A stretch of DNA of 64,000 bases from Oligosphaera ethanolica (GTDB lineage Bacteria; Verrucomicrobiota; Lentisphaeria; Oligosphaerales; Oligosphaeraceae): the NCBI RefSeq assembly GCF_030814695.1, contig NZ_JAUSVL010000001.1:3384227-3448226 (forward strand), read 5' to 3'. The translations under genes and the position numbers were made by a program. The notes under the pieces were generated by a model. The model was given only the letters and a program-made list of their open reading frames with translations, was not told the origin of the DNA and made no database searches. Shown here piece after piece: positions 34,460 through 43,487 of the stretch (positions are counted from its first letter, which is position 1; every line of letters begins with the position of its first letter).

Positions 34460-35586
34460 TCGTTGGCTTCGTCGTCGTTAGCCAGTGGCGGCACTGGTGG
34501 GTTGACGGGCTTGGGGCGCATGCCGATGGCGGGCAAGCCGAGGGCGCTGAGGGCTTGCTGGAAATCGTCGGGTAGGGGCGCCATGTATTGGCGCATGACA
34601 CCGTTGGCGGGGTGCGGGAAAACCAGCTTCCAGGCGTGGAGCATTTGCCGTGGAGCGGGGTAGGGCATGTCTTTCGGGCAACCACCGTAGAGCGCGTCGC
34701 CGAGCACCGGGTGTTTGAGATGAGAGAAATGCACGCGGATCTGGTGGGTGCGGCCGGTGAAGATGCGTATTTCCAGCAGCGAGCAGCCGCCGGCGCTGGC
34801 CAGCACGCGGTAGCGGGTGATGGCGTGCTTGCCGTGTTCCTCGACCACGGCCATCTTCAGGCGGTGGCCCGGATGACGACCGATGTCGTTCTCAATCAGG
34901 CCGATGGGCTCGTCTGGACAGCCGATGACGATGGCTAGGTAGGTCTTCTCAGTGACATGTTCCTTGAAGGCGTCCTTGAGGGATGCTCGCGCCTGGAGAT
35001 TTTTGGCGACGACAAGGACACCAGAGGTGTCTTTGTCAAGCCGGTGGACGATGCCGGGGCGCTGCGTGTCGTCGCTCATGTCCTCGAAGGCCTCTTCGTC
35101 GTGGTGGAGCAGGCCGTGGACGAGGGTGCCGGTGGTATTGCCCTGGGCTGGATGGACGACCAGGCCCGGCGGTTTGTTGAGGACGATGACCTGCTCGTCC
35201 TCCATGATAATGTCGAGAGGAATGTCCTCAGCAACGAGCGTTTTATCTTCCTCGGGTGGCCAGAAGATGATGATATGGTCGTCGGGCCAGACTTTGGTGG
35301 CGCGGCGGCAGTGTTCGCCATTGGCGAGCACGCGGTGCTCGCTGAGGCATTTTTGGTAGAAAACGCGGGAGTGCTCGGGCCAGGTCTGGGCGAGGAAGAG
35401 ATCAATGCGAATGCCCTCGCGGTGTTCTTGGCCGACCATGCAGTCGTCTTGGTGAGGGATTGCGTCGCCGTCGAGAATTGTCCCGCCGTCGAGAATTGTC
35501 CCGCCGTCGAGAATTGTCCCGCCGTCGAGAATTGTCCCGCCGTCGAGTGTTGGTGTGCTGTTTTGGTCCTGGTCAGGATTTTGCAT
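34456..35586 (-). CDS. RluA-family 23S rRNA pseudouridine synthase
   Basis: RNA pseudouridine synthase of 376 residues. An S4 RNA-binding domain lies at about 57-105 (RIDLFLAQTWPEHSR), the catalytic motif GIVHRLDKDTSG with the nucleophile Asp at about 176, and the C-terminal TGRTHQIRVHFSHLKHP and VLGDALYGG motifs complete the family pattern. Closest by layout to RluD. The N-terminus carries an in-frame 18-bp tandem repeat that encodes repeated TILDGG, absent from normal RluA proteins. The start at 35586 overlaps the lgt stop by 14 bases; a start downstream of the repeat at the MVGQEH methionine is also possible, and neither has a strong ribosome-binding site. Confidence 0.9.
   Translation of the reverse strand: MQNPDQDQNSTPTLDGGTILDGGTILDGGTILDGGTILDGDAIPHQDDCMVGQEHREGIRIDLFLAQTWPEHSRVFYQKCLSEHRVLANGEHCRRATKVWPDDHIIIFWPPEEDKTLVAEDIPLDIIMEDEQVIVLNKPPGLVVHPAQGNTTGTLVHGLLHHDEEAFEDMSDDTQRPGIVHRLDKDTSGVLVVAKNLQARASLKDAFKEHVTEKTYLAIVIGCPDEPIGLIENDIGRHPGHRLKMAVVEEHGKHAITRYRVLASAGGCSLLEIRIFTGRTHQIRVHFSHLKHPVLGDALYGGCPKDMPYPAPRQMLHAWKLVFPHPANGVMRQYMAPLPDDFQQALSALGLPAIGMRPKPVNPPVPPLANDDEANE
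35465..35553 (-). repeat. In-frame 18-bp tandem repeat inside the pseudouridine synthase gene
   Basis: Unit GCCGTCGAGAATTGTCCC repeated four times with partial copies at both ends (plus-strand reading). Each unit encodes six residues, so gain or loss of units keeps the frame. Confidence 0.9.
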
Positions 35587-36415
35587 GGTTTTTGCGGCGT
35601 TGCCACCATTGGCTGACGGCGTAGGCGCCTAAGGCCGCGGGCAGCAGCCACAGGCAGGTGATTTGTGACGGCGTTAGGCCAGCGACCCGCGTGATGTAGT
35701 CGCCGCGGCCGAATTCGAGGAGGAAGCGCCCGACGCTGTAGATGATCATGTAGGCAATAAAGAGGCGGTTTCGGCAGCGGCCGGTCTTTTCTAGCCAGAG
35801 CAGCGCTGCGCAGATGGCCAGATTGCCGATGGTGGCGATGGCCTGGATGGGCAGCACCGGCGCGCAATGGCTGAGTTCGGGCGCCAAGTCCACCACGCCG
35901 AGGCGCAGTTGGATGTCCAGTACGGGATTGATGACGCCGGGTTCGACAAAGGCCGGATAATGGACGGCGCAACAGCCGTCGTAGGGCATCCCGAAACAAC
36001 AGCCGTTGAGCAGGCAACCCACGCGGCCGAAGGCGTGACCCAGCGGCAGCGCCGGTGCCATTAGATCGGCGACACGGCCCAGCGGCCAGTGCCGGCGTCG
36101 CGCCAAAATGACGATGGCGATGACGGCGCCGATGAAGCCGCCGTAAAAGACCAGACCGCCTTGGTATACTTTGAACATATCCAGAGCATGGCCGGAGAAC
36201 TCATGCCAGTAGCGGATGACGTAGAGCACGCGGGCGCCGATGATGCCGGCGAGCATGGCCATGAACGTGAGGTCTGCCACGTCGTCCGGCTTGAAGTCGT
36301 AACGGCGGGCACGGCGGTTCATCAGCCAGTAAGCGGCAAGAAAACCGCTGGCGACCATGATGCCGTACCAGCGTATGCTGAGAGGACCGAGGGTGAAGGC
36401 GACGGGATTGACCAT
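35573..36415 (-). CDS. lgt: Prolipoprotein diacylglyceryl transferase
   Basis: Inner membrane enzyme that transfers diacylglycerol from phosphatidylglycerol to the lipobox cysteine of prolipoproteins. The 280-residue protein has seven hydrophobic segments, the N-terminal SIRWYGIMVASG motif, FYGGFIGAVIA, and the Lgt signature GRVGCLLNGCCFG at about 142-154 with the essential Arg. The C-terminus GRFLLEFGRGD contains the second conserved Arg region. Several lipoproteins in this window (1417, 40270, 52522) would be its substrates. First gene of the lgt-rluA-ispH cluster on the minus strand. Confidence 0.95.
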   Translation of the reverse strand: MVNPVAFTLGPLSIRWYGIMVASGFLAAYWLMNRRARRYDFKPDDVADLTFMAMLAGIIGARVLYVIRYWHEFSGHALDMFKVYQGGLVFYGGFIGAVIAIVILARRRHWPLGRVADLMAPALPLGHAFGRVGCLLNGCCFGMPYDGCCAVHYPAFVEPGVINPVLDIQLRLGVVDLAPELSHCAPVLPIQAIATIGNLAICAALLWLEKTGRCRNRLFIAYMIIYSVGRFLLEFGRGDYITRVAGLTPSQITCLWLLPAALGAYAVSQWWQRRKNHAKS

Positions 36416-36771
36416 AGGATGTTTTCAGAGATGACGATGTGAAGGACCTTACGTGTCTTGACAGAACGTGACAATGTAAGCCGGCGCGCCCAAAAAACCA
36501 GCGGGGGGGACATAGTGGACATAGTGGACATAGTGGACATACATACGCCTACTCCACAGTCGGGAAACGGGGTGGGCTGGGTGGACGCGGTGGCAACGTA
36601 TCGCCGCAAAACTCTATGCGGCGATGGAACTGTCGGGGATTTTTTTTGTCTTTTTGGTGCGTAGATCGTGCTGGTGATTGCGTCGAGGTGCTCTTGCCAG
36701 TACATTCTGAGTTTACCTTTGCGGGTTATGTCCGGCAGATTTGGTTTTGTGATACTATTGAGGAGTTAGCC
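36416..36771. other. 356-base divergent intergenic region
   Basis: Lies between divergent lgt and moxR genes and should hold both promoters, but I see no clear -35/-10 pair. It contains a 9-bp minisatellite at 36509-36543 (four GTGGACATA-type units). Confidence 0.5.
36509..36543 (+). repeat. 9-bp TGGACATAG minisatellite
   Basis: Four tandem units of GTGGACATA. Related 9-bp arrays with the same TGGACA core occur at 53325-53348 and 56966-57060. Confidence 0.85.
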
Positions 36772-37764
36772 ATGAGTGTTGACGTCAAGCAGATTGGCGA
36801 GCGGGTCGCCAAGGAGAGTGCGTTGTTGGCCCGGGTGCGGGCGGAGATAGGCCGGGTGATTGTGGGTCAGGAAGCTCTGGTGGACCGCTTGTTGCTGGCG
36901 CTGCTGTGCAACAACCACGTGTTGATTGAGGGCGTGCCGGGTTTGGCCAAGACCCTCACGGTGACGACATTGGCGAAATGCCTGCAGGCGACTTTCCACC
37001 GCATTCAGTTCACGCCGGATCTTCTGCCGGCGGACGTGGTTGGCACCATGATTTACAATCCCAAGACGGGCGATTTCAGCACCAAGCGCGGACCGATTTT
37101 CGCCAATGTGATTTTGGCGGACGAGATCAACCGCGCGCCGGCGAAAGTGCAGAGCGCGCTGTTGGAGGCGATGCAGGAGCGGCAGGTGACGGTAGGCGAC
37201 AGCACTTTCAAGCTGGAAGATCCCTTTCTGGTGCTGGCGACCCAGAATCCGGTGGAGCAGGAAGGCACCTATCCCCTGCCGGAAGCGCAGGTTGACCGCT
37301 TTATGTTCAAGCTGAAGGTGGTTTATCCTCAGAAACAGGACGAACTCAAGATATTGCGGCGCATGGCGTCCACCGCGCCGAAGCTCAATGTTGAGAACGT
37401 GCTCAATCCGGCGGATGTGAAACGGCTACGGACCCTGGCGGACGACATCTTCATGGACGAGAAGATTGAAGAGTACATCGTGAATCTGGTGGATGCCACG
37501 CGCAACCCGGGCGATTACGGCTTGCCGGCCTTGGCCGAGCTGATCCGCTATGGCGGTTCGCCGCGGGCGACGATCTTCCTGGCGATGGCCGCGCGCGGCC
37601 AAGCGCTGCTGGAAGGGCGCGGTTACGTCACGCCGCAGGACGTGAAGTCGGTGGCCATGGATGTGCTGCGGCATCGCGTCATTATCACCTACGAAGCTGA
37701 GGCTGAAGAGAAGAGCTCGGAGGACGTGGTGCAGGAGATTCTCAACACGGTGAAAGTGCCCTGA
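36772..37764 (+). CDS. MoxR-family AAA ATPase, first gene of the Bat operon
   Basis: AAA+ chaperone of 330 residues that heads an aerotolerance-type operon. Walker A GVPGLAKT is at about 50, VIYNP/IFANVILADEINRAPAKVQSALLEAMQ gives Walker B, ATQNPVEQEGTYPLPEAQVDRF gives sensor 1, and GGSPRATIFLAMAARGQALL is the C-terminal MoxR signature. The ATG at 36772 follows AGGAG by six bases; the open frame before it is not conserved-looking. It is followed by a DUF58 gene and VWA genes, the standard MoxR partners, so it probably remodels VWA/DUF58 complexes at the membrane. Confidence 0.95.
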   Translation: MSVDVKQIGERVAKESALLARVRAEIGRVIVGQEALVDRLLLALLCNNHVLIEGVPGLAKTLTVTTLAKCLQATFHRIQFTPDLLPADVVGTMIYNPKTGDFSTKRGPIFANVILADEINRAPAKVQSALLEAMQERQVTVGDSTFKLEDPFLVLATQNPVEQEGTYPLPEAQVDRFMFKLKVVYPQKQDELKILRRMASTAPKLNVENVLNPADVKRLRTLADDIFMDEKIEEYIVNLVDATRNPGDYGLPALAELIRYGGSPRATIFLAMAARGQALLEGRGYVTPQDVKSVAMDVLRHRVIITYEAEAEEKSSEDVVQEILNTVKVP

Positions 37765-37773
37765 GAGAAGCCT

Positions 37774-37789
37774 TGGCGCGATCGCGCCA
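37774..37789. other. 16-bp palindrome in the moxR-DUF58 spacer
   Basis: TGGCGCGATCGCGCCA is a perfect 8+8 palindrome lying 10 bases after the moxR stop. It could be an operator or a short mRNA hairpin; no T-run follows. Confidence 0.35.
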
Positions 37790-37836
37790 GGTGCCCGCCG
37801 TAGTCGCCGTGTCAGAAGTCAGTGAGCAGAGCCGCC

Positions 37837-38712
37837 ATGTTACCGAAAGAGCTAGCTAAAAAAATTCGATATATTCAGATATACACCAGCAAGACGGTGA
37901 ATGACGTCCTTGCCGGTGAATATCAGAGTGCCTTCAAGGGCGCGGGCATGGAGTTTGACGAAGTGCGCGAGTACCAGCCCGGCGACGAAGTGCGCTCGAT
38001 CGACTGGAATGTGACCGCGCGGCAGGGCCATCCCTACGTGAAGCGCTTTCATGAAGAGCGCGAGCTGACGGTGATGTTCGTGGTGGACTTGTCGGCATCG
38101 GGCCAGTTCGGCACCACTGGTCAGCTCAAGAACGAATTGGCTGCGGAGCTTTGTGCGCTGCTGTCCTTTTCGGCGGTGAAAAGCAACGATAAGGTCGGGA
38201 TGATTCTCTTTACCGACCGCATTGAGCAGTTTATCCCGCCAGCGAAAGGCGTGTCGCATGCCCTGCGCATCATTCGCGACGTGTTGGGCTTCAAGGCTAC
38301 TGGCGCGCAGACGAATATCCCCGCCGCGTTGGACTACCTCGGACGGGTCATCCGCAAACGCTGCGTGGTCTTTTTGGTGTCGGATTTCCTTGGCGATGGC
38401 TACGAGCGCTCCATGCGCGTGCTGAGCCGCCGCCACGACCTGATCGCGGTTACCGTGAGCGACCCGCGCGAACTCGCGCTGCCCGACTTGGGGTTGATCG
38501 AACTCGAGGACGCCGAAACCGGCGAGCTGGTGTTGCTTGACAGCGGCAGCCGGCGCGTGCGCGACTGCTATGCCGATCTGGGGCAGCTGCGCATGCAGAA
38601 GCTGCGGACGGGCTTCCGTTCCATGGACGTCGATCAAATCGATCTGCTCACCGGCGAGGACTATGCCAAAAAACTGGTGGGATTTTTTCGCCGGCGGGAA
38701 AAAATGCACTGA
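37837..38712 (+). CDS. DUF58 domain protein
   Basis: A 291-residue DUF58 protein of the Bat operon. The family signature EFDEVREYQPGDEVRSIDWN is at about 40-59, followed by the VWA-like fold FVVDLSASGQFG at about 87, where the MIDAS motif is D-L-S-A-S. The rest, including AALDYLGRVIRKRCVVFLVSDF, fits a VWA domain. DUF58 proteins work with MoxR ATPases; their exact role is unknown. The ATG at 37837 is preferred to the upstream GTG at 37822 since it opens directly into the conserved KELAKKIRYIQI segment, although no strong ribosome-binding site is seen. Confidence 0.92.
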   Translation: MLPKELAKKIRYIQIYTSKTVNDVLAGEYQSAFKGAGMEFDEVREYQPGDEVRSIDWNVTARQGHPYVKRFHEERELTVMFVVDLSASGQFGTTGQLKNELAAELCALLSFSAVKSNDKVGMILFTDRIEQFIPPAKGVSHALRIIRDVLGFKATGAQTNIPAALDYLGRVIRKRCVVFLVSDFLGDGYERSMRVLSRRHDLIAVTVSDPRELALPDLGLIELEDAETGELVLLDSGSRRVRDCYADLGQLRMQKLRTGFRSMDVDQIDLLTGEDYAKKLVGFFRRREKMH

Positions 38713-38763
38713 GGCGCTCGTTAGCGTGGCGTGGCCTAACAGGATATTCAGGAGGACGAAGCT

Positions 38764-40233
38764 ATGGCTGATTTTGATTTTTCGTTACCGCCGGCCGCGC
38801 CGGTGCCGGAGCGGGGCCCATCGCGCGGGTGGCGGTTGTTGTTGCTTGTGCAGGGCGTGTGCGTGGTATTTTTGGCCTGCTGGCTGCCGTGGCGCCTGTC
38901 GCGCGGCGCGGGCGCGGCTGGTAGTGGCGCGGTGGCTGGTGGCGGTGTGGCGCTAGGTCATGACGAGCAGTCGGCGCTGGCGCAGCGCTTGGAGCGGCAG
39001 GGCCTCGCCGAGCAGGCGGCGCGTGCCTGGGAGCAGTATTTGGCGCAGACGCCGATGGACGCCGAGAAGGCCGCGAAGCTCTGGTATCGCGTCGGCACCA
39101 TCCAGCAGGATGCCCGCCGCTATGACGAGGCATTGGCGAGCTACTACCGGTCTGAAAGTCTGGCGAAAGTGCCGGTATTGGAAACGGAAATCACCCGCCG
39201 CAGCCAGGAATGCCTGGAGGCGCTTGGTAACTACAGCGGCTTGCGCCGTAATCTGGAAGAACGCACCAGCGTGGATGCTGCGGCTGACCAGCCGGGCGAC
39301 GAGGTGCTGGTGGAGATCGGTACGTGGCGTCTAACTCGGGCTGAAGTCGACCGTCGCCTGGAACAGATGCTTGACCAGCAGCTGGCCGGTGCCGGCGCGC
39401 AGTGGTCCGCCGAGCAACGCCGCGAGCAGAAACAGGCGGCGCTGAAGCGCATGCTGACGCCGTCCGGGCGGCAGCAGTTTCTGCAGCAATTTGTTGCCGA
39501 AGAACTGCTGTATCGCGAGGCGCGCGCGCAAGAGTTGACCGCAGATGCGGCGCTGCGCGAGGAATTACGGCAGGCCGAGCGGTCGATCATGGCCAATGCG
39601 TTGCTACGCCAGCGCCTGGCCGGCCTGAGCGTTAGCGACGCCGACGCCCGCGATTACTACGAGGCCCACCAGGCCGAGGAATTCACCACGCCGGCTGGGT
39701 TGCGCCTGGCCCATATTCAGCTGCCTGACGCCGAACGCGCGGAGGCCGCGCTGAACAGTCTCAAGGGCGGCATGGACTTCGCGAAGTTGGCCGAGGAGCT
39801 CTCCGAGGACGAGACGACGGCCGCAAAGGGCGGCGAGCTGCCTGGCTGGCTGAGTGCGGAAGGCGTTGCGCCCTGGCAGCAGCCGTTGCTGGCGGCGGCA
39901 ATGGCCGCCGGTGAAAAGCAGGACGTCCTGCCGACGGCGGTGAAAAGTGATCGCGGCTGGCATGTCGTGCGCGTGCTGGAACGCCGGGCGGCCGCCGTCA
40001 GGCCCTACGACGAAGCGACTGCGCGGGAAGCACAGCAACGCGTGTTGAGCCGTCGCCGCAACGACCTGCAGAACGAGCTCTTCAAGGAGTTGGCCGAGCG
40101 CTATCGCGTGACCTGGCACCAGGGCGAACAAGCTGCGGCCGGCGGCGTTGCGCCACCCGCTAACTCGCAAACTGCGCCGGCAGCTCCCGCGCCTGTGCCT
40201 GCATCTGCGCCGGCGCCGACGAAGCAGGACTGA
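38764..40233 (+). CDS. TPR and PpiC/SurA-type peptidyl-prolyl isomerase, membrane anchored
   Basis: A 489-residue protein with one N-terminal membrane helix (about 22-44, LLLLVQGVCVVFLACWLPW), a TPR-like helical region (about 65-150), a SurA-type N-terminal segment beginning VLVEIGTWRLTRAEVDRRLE, and a parvulin PpiC domain at about 305-410 (RLAHIQL, FAKLAEELSEDETTAAKGGELPGW, GWHVVRVLER). It should sit in the inner membrane and fold exported proteins. The ATG follows GGAGG with eight bases between. The tail is Ala/Pro-rich. A parvulin inside a Bat operon is unusual and suggests it helps fold the exported Bat proteins. Confidence 0.9.
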   Translation: MADFDFSLPPAAPVPERGPSRGWRLLLLVQGVCVVFLACWLPWRLSRGAGAAGSGAVAGGGVALGHDEQSALAQRLERQGLAEQAARAWEQYLAQTPMDAEKAAKLWYRVGTIQQDARRYDEALASYYRSESLAKVPVLETEITRRSQECLEALGNYSGLRRNLEERTSVDAAADQPGDEVLVEIGTWRLTRAEVDRRLEQMLDQQLAGAGAQWSAEQRREQKQAALKRMLTPSGRQQFLQQFVAEELLYREARAQELTADAALREELRQAERSIMANALLRQRLAGLSVSDADARDYYEAHQAEEFTTPAGLRLAHIQLPDAERAEAALNSLKGGMDFAKLAEELSEDETTAAKGGELPGWLSAEGVAPWQQPLLAAAMAAGEKQDVLPTAVKSDRGWHVVRVLERRAAAVRPYDEATAREAQQRVLSRRRNDLQNELFKELAERYRVTWHQGEQAAAGGVAPPANSQTAPAAPAPVPASAPAPTKQD

Positions 40234-40269
40234 CGCCGACGCAGCGTGGTGCATGGAAGATGATAGACT

Positions 40270-41376
40270 GTGAATGAAAGTGCTATGACGACAGAACGAT
40301 ACAGACAAGTATGGACAGCGCGAGCCCGGCGTTTTTTGCTGGGCGGGCTGCTGCTGCCCGGCCTGCTGTTGCTGGGCGCCTGCCGGAAGGCGGCGGATGC
40401 AGCCGACAACGCTGGAGCCAGCACGGCGCCGGCTGATGCGGGCATCGACCTGTTGGTTGATCGCGGCCCTTTGCGTTTCCGGGTGCATGCGGACAAGAAA
40501 GCCGTGGATTTGATTGAGACGCTGACATTGCGGGTGGAAGCCGTGGCGCCGGAGGACGTCGCCGTCGAGCTGCCCAAGCTCGGTGCGGAGTTCGGGGCCT
40601 TCATGGTGGCGGATTATCGCACGGAAACGCCGCGGCTGCAGGACGACGGCAGCATGGTCTATGCGCGGACTTACGTGTTGGACCCGCTGGTGGCTGATGT
40701 GTACGAACTGCCGCCGCTGACCGCCCGTTTCACCATGCCGGCCGAGGCCGACGGCAAGGCCGGTGCTGAGCACGAGTTGACGACCGACCCGACGAAGATC
40801 GAAGTGCGCATGCCATCGGCGGAATTTTGGCAGCAGCTGGACATTGACGACACCGCTGAGCTGTCGCCGGTGGCGCAACTGCAGCCAGCGCGGCCGTGGT
40901 GGCAATGGGCGGTGGCCTCAGTTGCGGGGCTGTTGTTGCTGGTGGTTTTGTTGGTCGTGCTGTGGCGCCGGCGTCGTCGCCGGCAGGTGGTGGTGGCGCG
41001 AGTGCCGCCGCATGTGAAAGCATTGGCGGCGTTGCAGGCGCTGGTCGCCGAGGATCTCGTCGCCAAAGGGGACATCGAGCAGTTCTACCACCGCATATCG
41101 GGGATTTTGCGCGAATACATCGAGGACCGCTTCGGGTTGCGCGCGCCCGAGCAGACCACAGAGGAATTTATGGCGGCGCTACGCATGGACGACGTAGCCT
41201 TCAGTAAGCAGCAGCGCGCGTTGCTGGAGGATTTTTTGCGGCATTGCGACATGGTCAAATTTGCCCGGCACCAGCCGGCGGCCAAGGAAATCCAGTCAAC
41301 CTTCGATGCCTGCAAGCATTTCATAGTCGAGACCACGCCGGCCACGCCGGCGGCGCCGGCGGCGCGTGTCGGGTGA
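40270..41376 (+). CDS. BatD/DUF4381-like membrane lipoprotein
   Basis: A 368-residue protein with a lipoprotein signal (LLLPGLLLLGAC), a beta-rich domain at about 55-175 resembling the N-terminal part of BatD-type proteins, one membrane helix at about 215-236 (WAVASVAGLLLLVVLLVVLW) followed by an Arg-rich stop-transfer, and a helical cytoplasmic tail with FYHRISGILREYIEDRFGL, the conserved feature of DUF4381-like partners of VWA proteins. The start is GTG 40270 or ATG 40285; neither has a clear ribosome-binding site. Lies 36 bases after the isomerase gene and 30 before the VWA gene. Confidence 0.75.
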   Translation: MNESAMTTERYRQVWTARARRFLLGGLLLPGLLLLGACRKAADAADNAGASTAPADAGIDLLVDRGPLRFRVHADKKAVDLIETLTLRVEAVAPEDVAVELPKLGAEFGAFMVADYRTETPRLQDDGSMVYARTYVLDPLVADVYELPPLTARFTMPAEADGKAGAEHELTTDPTKIEVRMPSAEFWQQLDIDDTAELSPVAQLQPARPWWQWAVASVAGLLLLVVLLVVLWRRRRRRQVVVARVPPHVKALAALQALVAEDLVAKGDIEQFYHRISGILREYIEDRFGLRAPEQTTEEFMAALRMDDVAFSKQQRALLEDFLRHCDMVKFARHQPAAKEIQSTFDACKHFIVETTPATPAAPAARVG

Positions 41377-41406
41377 GCATTTAGCCGAGAGGACCTGTAG
41401 GAACTG

Positions 41407-42474
41407 ATGATACGTTTTGAGACACCGTGGGCCTTACTGGCCCTGTTTGTGCCCCTGCTGCTGTGGCTGTGGCGGCATCGCGGCCATTGGCGGCGCGCGG
41501 CGCTGGCGTTTTCGAGCACGACGCATGCGCGGCAGGCCGCCGCGCAGTCGTGGCGTGCGCGCATCCTCTGGCTACCCGGCGCGCTGCGCACGCTTGCGTT
41601 ACTGCTTTTGGCGCTGGCTTTGGCGCGGCCGCAGGCCGGTCGCGAGCAGATTCGCGATGTTAGCCAGGGCATAGCCATCACCATGGTGCTGGACCGCTCG
41701 GGCTCCATGCGGCAGGAAATGGACTTTGAAGGGCAGCTGGTCAACCGCCTGGATGTCGCCAAGGAGGTTTTTTCCCGCTTTGTCTTTGGTGACGGCAAAA
41801 AATTGCGTGGGCGCCCCTCGGATCTGATTGGCATGGTTGCTTTTGCGCGTTATGCGGACACCGTGTGTCCGCTGACGCTCACGCACAGTACGCTCCGGCC
41901 ATTTCTGGACACCATTCAGCTGGTGACCACGCGCAGTGAGGACGGCACGGCCATCGGCGATGCCCTTGCCCTGGCTGCCGCGCGCCTGCAAACGGCGGAG
42001 GAGACCCTGAAGCGCCAGCTCGGCAAGGACAAGGACGTCTACAAGATCAAAAGCAAGGTGATCATTTTGCTGACGGACGGCGAGAACAATGTCGGCCGGC
42101 AGGTTGAGGAAGGGGCGGCCTTGGCCGCCAAGTGGGGCATCAAGGTGTATGCCATTGGTATCGGCGGCGGCGAGGGTTACCAGGTCGTGCAGACGCCCCT
42201 GGGGCGCTACAAAATGCCGCTGGCTGCGGCCGGCATGGACACGCGGCCCTTGGAGGCGGCCGCCGCGAAGACCGGCGGGCTCTTCCGCATGGCGAATGAC
42301 GCCGAGAGCCTCCTGGCCGTCTATCGCGAGATCGACGAATTGGAACGCAGTGATGTGGAGTCCATTCGTTTTGTGGACTATCGGGAGCTGTTCACGCCGC
42401 TGGTCCTTGGCGCGTTGCTATTGCTGGCGCTGGAGTTGTTGTTGAATTGCACTTGGCTGAGGAGGATACCATGA
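41407..42474 (+). CDS. BatA-like VWA membrane protein
   Basis: A 355-residue protein with two N-terminal membrane helices (ALLALFVPLLLWLW and LRTLALLLLALALARP), a VWA domain at about 85-290 and a C-terminal helix at about 325-345. The MIDAS motif is intact: MVLDRSGSM at about 95, SEDGTAIGDAL for the Thr, and LLTDGENN for the Asp. BatA-like proteins are thought to form a periplasmic-facing complex that limits stress damage. The C-terminus overlaps the next start (ATGA). Confidence 0.92.
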   Translation: MIRFETPWALLALFVPLLLWLWRHRGHWRRAALAFSSTTHARQAAAQSWRARILWLPGALRTLALLLLALALARPQAGREQIRDVSQGIAITMVLDRSGSMRQEMDFEGQLVNRLDVAKEVFSRFVFGDGKKLRGRPSDLIGMVAFARYADTVCPLTLTHSTLRPFLDTIQLVTTRSEDGTAIGDALALAAARLQTAEETLKRQLGKDKDVYKIKSKVIILLTDGENNVGRQVEEGAALAAKWGIKVYAIGIGGGEGYQVVQTPLGRYKMPLAAAGMDTRPLEAAAAKTGGLFRMANDAESLLAVYREIDELERSDVESIRFVDYRELFTPLVLGALLLLALELLLNCTWLRRIP

Positions 42475-43487
42475 CCGTAGTCTGGCAGTCATTGGCGATG
42501 CTGCACTACTTATGGCTGCTGCCGGCCGTGCTGCTGCTGTTGCTGTACGCAGGGTATAGACGCCGGCAGGCCCTGCTGCGTTTTGCTGAATACGGCATGC
42601 TCGAACGCCTGACGGCGCAACTGAGCCTGGCGCGGCGCCGTTGGAAATACGCGTTGCTGCTGCTGGCGCTGGCCTTGCTGGTGATCGCCTTGGCGCGGCC
42701 GTCCTGGAATCCCGTGCCGCGGGACATTCGGCGTGAGGGCCGCGATGTGGTCTTTGTGCTTGATGTGTCCAAAAGCATGCTTGCCGACGACCTCAAGCCG
42801 AATCGCCTGGAGCGGGCGAAGTTGGCGATCAACGACTGCCTGGACGTCCTGGAGGGCGACCGCATTGGCCTGCTGGTTTTCGCCGGTACGGCGGTTGTGC
42901 GCTGCCCACTGACTCTCGATTACGGCTTTTTCCGCATGATGCTTAGCGACGTGGATACGGACAGCGTTTCCCGCGGCGGCACGATGATCGGGGACGCCAT
43001 GCGCAAAGCCATGCGTGATATTTTCGACAATCAGGAGCGGCAGTACAAGGACTTGGTGTTGATCACCGACGGCGAAGACCAGGGCAGCTTTCCCGTCGAG
43101 GCCGCCAAGCAGCTCGGCGACATGGGCGTGCGCATACTTGCCATTGGTTTGGGCGACGAGGGCGATGGCACGCCGTTGCTGATCACCGACGAACAGGGCC
43201 GCCGCAGCTTTCTCAAGCACGACGGGCAGGTCGTGCACAGTCGTCTTGATGCCGATACTCTGCGCGAAATGGTCGCTGCGACGCCGGGTGGGCGCTATCT
43301 ACCCGTCGGCACCGGCAATGTCGATCTCGGCGCCGTGTACCGGAACCTCATCGCCAACGCCGAAAAACGCGAGCTGGAATCACAGACCATCGAACGTTAC
43401 GAAGAAAAATTTCAGATATTTTTAGGCGCGGCGTTGTTTTTGCTGGCCTTTGAGGGCGTGTTGAGTGAGCGGAGAAAGCGGTTATGA
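42471..43487 (+). CDS. BatB-like VWA membrane protein
   Basis: A 338-residue paralogue of the preceding protein: two N-terminal helices, VWA domain with FVLDVSKSML at about 90, SRGGTMIGDAM and VLITDGEDQ, and a C-terminal helix. The ATG at 42471 overlaps the previous stop and follows GGAGG at 42461-42465; an upstream in-frame start is not needed. The stop overlaps the next start again (ATGA), so BatA, BatB and the TPR protein are translated as a coupled set. Confidence 0.93.
   Translation: MTVVWQSLAMLHYLWLLPAVLLLLLYAGYRRRQALLRFAEYGMLERLTAQLSLARRRWKYALLLLALALLVIALARPSWNPVPRDIRREGRDVVFVLDVSKSMLADDLKPNRLERAKLAINDCLDVLEGDRIGLLVFAGTAVVRCPLTLDYGFFRMMLSDVDTDSVSRGGTMIGDAMRKAMRDIFDNQERQYKDLVLITDGEDQGSFPVEAAKQLGDMGVRILAIGLGDEGDGTPLLITDEQGRRSFLKHDGQVVHSRLDADTLREMVAATPGGRYLPVGTGNVDLGAVYRNLIANAEKRELESQTIERYEEKFQIFLGAALFLLAFEGVLSERRKRL

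Noticed and set aside
33368..34663. Plus-strand open frame of ~430 codons
   Set aside because: Antisense to ispH and the pseudouridine synthase gene.
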